Source: JAHECQ01 sp047638695
GTDB lineage: Bacteria; Actinomycetota; Acidimicrobiia; Acidimicrobiales; SZUA-35
Assembly: GCA_047638695.1 (NCBI GenBank)
Contig: JBLINY010000174.1
Location: 1-7,246 of the forward strand
Direction: 5' to 3'
Length of the DNA stretch: 7,246 nucleotides
Both the position numbers and the translations under genes were made by a program. Numbering within the stretch: the first letter of the stretch is position 1; each line of letters starts with the position of its first letter. Positions 5,534 to 7,246 of the stretch are shown piece after piece. The notes below the pieces were generated by a model, which was given only the letters and a program-made list of their open reading frames with translations, was not told the DNA's origin and did not search any database.

Positions 5534-6397
5534 ATGGCCCGACTTGATCAGGTGAGCTTCAAAGCTTCGCATAACAGCTACGACCGTGATGAGTTGCCGT
5601 TCACGGACCAAATCGCCTTCGACCCTTCCCAGCCCCATCAGGGTGGGTGTGTGGGGCTCGAACTGGACCTGGCCGAGTCCCCGAGGTTCTGGCTGTGGAG
5701 TGTCAACCACTCCAGTGAGTACGACGGTTCCGCCGACCGGCAGCTGGTCGAGTACCTGCGTGGTCTGCGGCGGTGGTCCGATCGTCGAGTCGAAGAAGGT
5801 GGTCATGACCTGGTGTGGGTAACACTCGACCTCAAGTCGACTCCTAAAAATCTCGAAGGCTTCGGAGATGGGCTCGATGATGTTCTCGATCGGGAGCTCG
5901 GAGCAGATCGGATGTACCTACCGGCCGAGCTACAAGGTGGGGCGGAGAGCTTGGTTGAAGGTGCGGTCGCAGCTGGGTGGCCGGACGTCAACGACCTGCA
6001 GAATCGGATCGTGGTGTGCCTGTCGGGCGACGAAGCGTCGAAGGCCGCATATTTCGAGTTCGGCGATACCAGCGCCAGGCTGTGCTTCGCCGACCGGAGT
6101 TTCAGTCCCGGTGAGCCGTCGCCTTCGACCGCTCGCGGGGATCGCGTGGTCTTCAACATCTCGGCCCGAAGCTCGGCGCCGTGGCAGGAGGCCGTTCGCA
6201 CATTCGCAGGGCAAAGCGGGTTCATTACGAGGCTTTACACGCTCAACACCGAGGACCTCTGGCAGCAAGCGCTCACAGCGGGCGGCAACATTCTCGCTAC
6301 CGACAAAGTGCGCAACCACGAGTGGGCCACGGTCGGCACGACACCTTTTCGATCCCGCCCAGCGTCGGAAAGCAGTACCGATACGCTCGAAAAGTGA
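5534..6397 (+). CDS. PI-PLC-like phosphodiesterase (Ca2+-dependent phosphoinositide phospholipase C type), no signal peptide
   Basis: This 287-residue protein resembles bacterial members of the PI-PLC-like phosphodiesterase superfamily. Expected landmarks run in order: the first catalytic-type His in KASHNSYDR (H13-N14), FTDQIAFD, the metal-type acidic pair in VGLELDL (E43, D45), a second His in SVNHSSEYDG (H59), WVTLDLK (D99, K101), GWPDVNDLQNRIVVCL, and a late strand GGNILATDKV. These suggest a TIM-barrel phosphodiester hydrolase or lyase. The barrel starts within ten residues of the ATG, and an in-frame TGA at 5522-5524 rules out a longer start, so no signal peptide is encoded. Many relatives are secreted, so a cytoplasmic location would be unusual. 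No Shine-Dalgarno is seen. The stop overlaps the next start as GTGA. Substrate is unknown; the family call is good, exact activity is not. Confidence 0.75.
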   Translation: MARLDQVSFKASHNSYDRDELPFTDQIAFDPSQPHQGGCVGLELDLAESPRFWLWSVNHSSEYDGSADRQLVEYLRGLRRWSDRRVEEGGHDLVWVTLDLKSTPKNLEGFGDGLDDVLDRELGADRMYLPAELQGGAESLVEGAVAAGWPDVNDLQNRIVVCLSGDEASKAAYFEFGDTSARLCFADRSFSPGEPSPSTARGDRVVFNISARSSAPWQEAVRTFAGQSGFITRLYTLNTEDLWQQALTAGGNILATDKVRNHEWATVGTTPFRSRPASESSTDTLEK

Positions 6398-6813
6398 CCG
6401 ACGTTGCGAACCAACCGACACCACTCGAGCCCTACAACCTCTTCACTAGCGACCCAGTACTGTCCTCGGCGGTGCTCCGAGAGGGTGGTGGCTCCCAACT
6501 CGCCGAGCTGACTGCTTTCGGTGCGGTCGTGGGATCGACCGAGGTCTATGAATGGGCCGCTCAGGCCAACCGCAACAAACCTGAGCTCGTCACCCACGAT
6601 CGATTTGGCGAGGAGACCGAAGCCCGGAGGTTGATCGAGCTGATGGCTGTTGCCTGGGGTGCATCTTTGCTCGTCCAGCACGGTGACGACTCGGTGACTT
6701 CGCTCTATGTGAAATCACGGCTCGACGGAAACTGGGGAAGCGAATTTGGAACGCTGGCGGCCCATCCGGCACTGGCTCCCGTCGCAAGACGAGCGCTACC
6801 AGGAGCCGGTTAG
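6394..6813 (+). CDS. Internally deleted AidB-like acyl-CoA dehydrogenase (N- and C-terminal ends only)
   Basis: This 139-residue frame starts at GTG 6394, overlapping the phosphodiesterase stop as GTGA. Residues 1-72 resemble the N-terminus of AidB-type acyl-CoA dehydrogenases (adaptive response to alkylation): LEPYNLFTSD, REGGG, VGSTEVYEWAAQAN, PELVTHDRFG. Full-length relatives run to about 540 residues, but the helix and FAD/acyl-CoA core expected next are absent. Residues 74-137 instead resemble the AidB-like C-terminus as I remember it (a RRLIE helix, GASLLVQHG, V-x-x-x-Y-x-x-SRL, WGSEFGTL, final ARRALP). The simplest reading is an in-frame loss of roughly 400 codons, with a join near 6605-6625. 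No continuation exists in the other frames. Without the flavin and substrate core it cannot be an active dehydrogenase; it may be a decaying gene, a small retained protein or an assembly error. The C-terminal match is recalled, not computed. Confidence 0.6.
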   Translation: MTDVANQPTPLEPYNLFTSDPVLSSAVLREGGGSQLAELTAFGAVVGSTEVYEWAAQANRNKPELVTHDRFGEETEARRLIELMAVAWGASLLVQHGDDSVTSLYVKSRLDGNWGSEFGTLAAHPALAPVARRALPGAG

Positions 6814-6874
6814 GCCGCCACGGGAGCCGGTTAGGCCGCCACGGGAGCCGGTTAGGCCGCCACGGGAGCCGGTT
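6802..6874. repeat. 21-bp tandem repeat, about 3.5 copies
   Basis: Three exact units begin GGAGCCGGTTAGG at 6802, 6823 and 6844, followed by a partial unit at 6865-6874. The first unit carries the TAG stop of the AidB-like frame (6811-6813). Because 21 is a multiple of 3, the same frame meets TAG again at 6832 and 6853. The array fills most of the 85-nt gap between convergent genes. Each unit has only a weak GCC/GGC hairpin and no T-run, so it is not a standard terminator. Confidence 0.9.
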
Positions 6875-6898
6875 CGTCGAGTGGTGCGGGGACCGAGT

Positions 6899-7246
6899 TC
6901 ACTCGGGCGGCTCAACGCGGACGATGCCGCTGGCGATGAGTTTCTCGAGTTCTGCGGTCGATCGTCCGGCCAGATCGCAGACCACGTACCGATTGTGCTC
7001 ACCCATCAGCGCCGCAGGGCGACGCAGGGTGGCCGGTGTCTTTGCCAATCGACCAGGGAAACGGGGCCAGCGATGGGTGCCAGCATCAGCGTGATCGAGT
7101 GCCACGAAGAAGTCGACGACCGCTAGCTGCGGATCGTCCATCACATCGGCTGCATCGCTGGCCGCTCCTGCGGGCACGCCAGCGCTTTGAAGCCGATGCA
7201 TCAGGTCGATGTCGGAGGCTGCACGTGTAAAAACAGCGAGTCTCGC
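6899..7246 (-). CDS. CaiB/BaiF-family (class III) CoA-transferase, C-terminal part, cut by window edge
   Basis: The frame is open from the right edge to TGA at 6901-6899, giving 115 visible residues. It matches the C-terminus of class III CoA-transferases: LMHRLQSAGVPAGAASDAADV, DDPQL, the FFVALDHADAGTHRWP segment, a PGRLAKTPA-type loop, and GEHNRYV before a final helix and GIVRVE. These enzymes move CoA between an acyl-CoA and a free acid, such as carnitine, bile acid, aromatic or oxalate-type substrates. The catalytic Asp and the N-terminal two-thirds (family length about 400) lie outside the window, so substrate cannot be guessed. An internal Met at 7201 is not the start, since family-like sequence (LAVFTRAASDIDL) continues upstream of it. 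The gene is convergent with the AidB-like gene. Confidence 0.85.
   Translation of the reverse strand, partial: ARLAVFTRAASDIDLMHRLQSAGVPAGAASDAADVMDDPQLAVVDFFVALDHADAGTHRWPRFPGRLAKTPATLRRPAALMGEHNRYVVCDLAGRSTAELEKLIASGIVRVEPPE

Noticed and set aside
6600..6813. A frameshift as the explanation for the short AidB-like gene
   Set aside because: I translated the other two plus frames from 6601 onward. Both hit stops quickly and neither restores AidB core motifs, so an in-frame deletion fits better.
6814..6898. Intrinsic bidirectional terminator in the convergent gap
   Set aside because: Only 3-bp GCC/GGC stems per repeat unit and no T-run on either strand.
6796..7002. Minus-strand frame with GSRGGLT repeats
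   Set aside because: It overlaps the CoA-transferase out of frame and has no family features. It is a product of the repeat array.
6746..7126. Plus-strand frame with a PVRPPRE heptad repeat across the 21-bp array
   Set aside because: Its second half is antisense to the CoA-transferase, and its start lies inside the AidB-like gene in another frame. The heptad simply follows from a 21-bp DNA repeat. No ribosome site was seen.

Overview
The window looks like a chromosomal stretch of a high-GC Gram-positive (actinobacterial) genome. Supporting signs are GC-rich third codon positions, GTG and TTG starts, start codons with a -10-like hexamer about 6 nt upstream and no Shine-Dalgarno (leaderless style), and protein families common in environmental Actinobacteria such as the Acidimicrobiia. 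The lineage is an inference from style, not from a marker gene. No tRNA, rRNA, CRISPR array or complete mobile element is visible.

Layout: 1-5479 is entirely minus strand. In transcription order it holds a TauD/TfdA-type 2-oxoglutarate dioxygenase, a single-domain rhodanese, an aldo/keto reductase, a two-domain SseA/TST-type sulfurtransferase, a MarR regulator, then paaA, paaD and the start of paaB, which runs off the left edge. A 54-nt divergent gap (5480-5533) separates this from a plus-strand pair: a PI-PLC-like phosphodiesterase with no signal peptide, and a 139-residue gene that looks like an AidB-type acyl-CoA dehydrogenase with its middle missing. This pair converges on the 3' end of a minus-strand CaiB/BaiF CoA-transferase that enters from the right edge. 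A 21-bp tandem repeat lies in the convergent gap.

How the genes may work together: PaaA, PaaB and PaaD belong to the ring-1,2-phenylacetyl-CoA epoxidase complex (aerobic hybrid phenylacetate-type aromatic catabolism). The MarR gene immediately upstream is the natural candidate regulator, and an 11-bp block is shared (9/11) between the region upstream of its operon and the region upstream of paaA. The dioxygenase, rhodanese, reductase and sulfurtransferase genes suggest oxidative cleavage of an organosulfonate, sulfate ester or aryloxy/alkoxy compound followed by sulfur handling. The substrate cannot be read from sequence.

The most unusual items are the apparently in-frame, internally deleted AidB-like gene, the non-canonical paaA-paaD-paaB order, the shared promoter block, and the TAG-containing 21-bp repeat array. 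I see no convincing wholly new system here.
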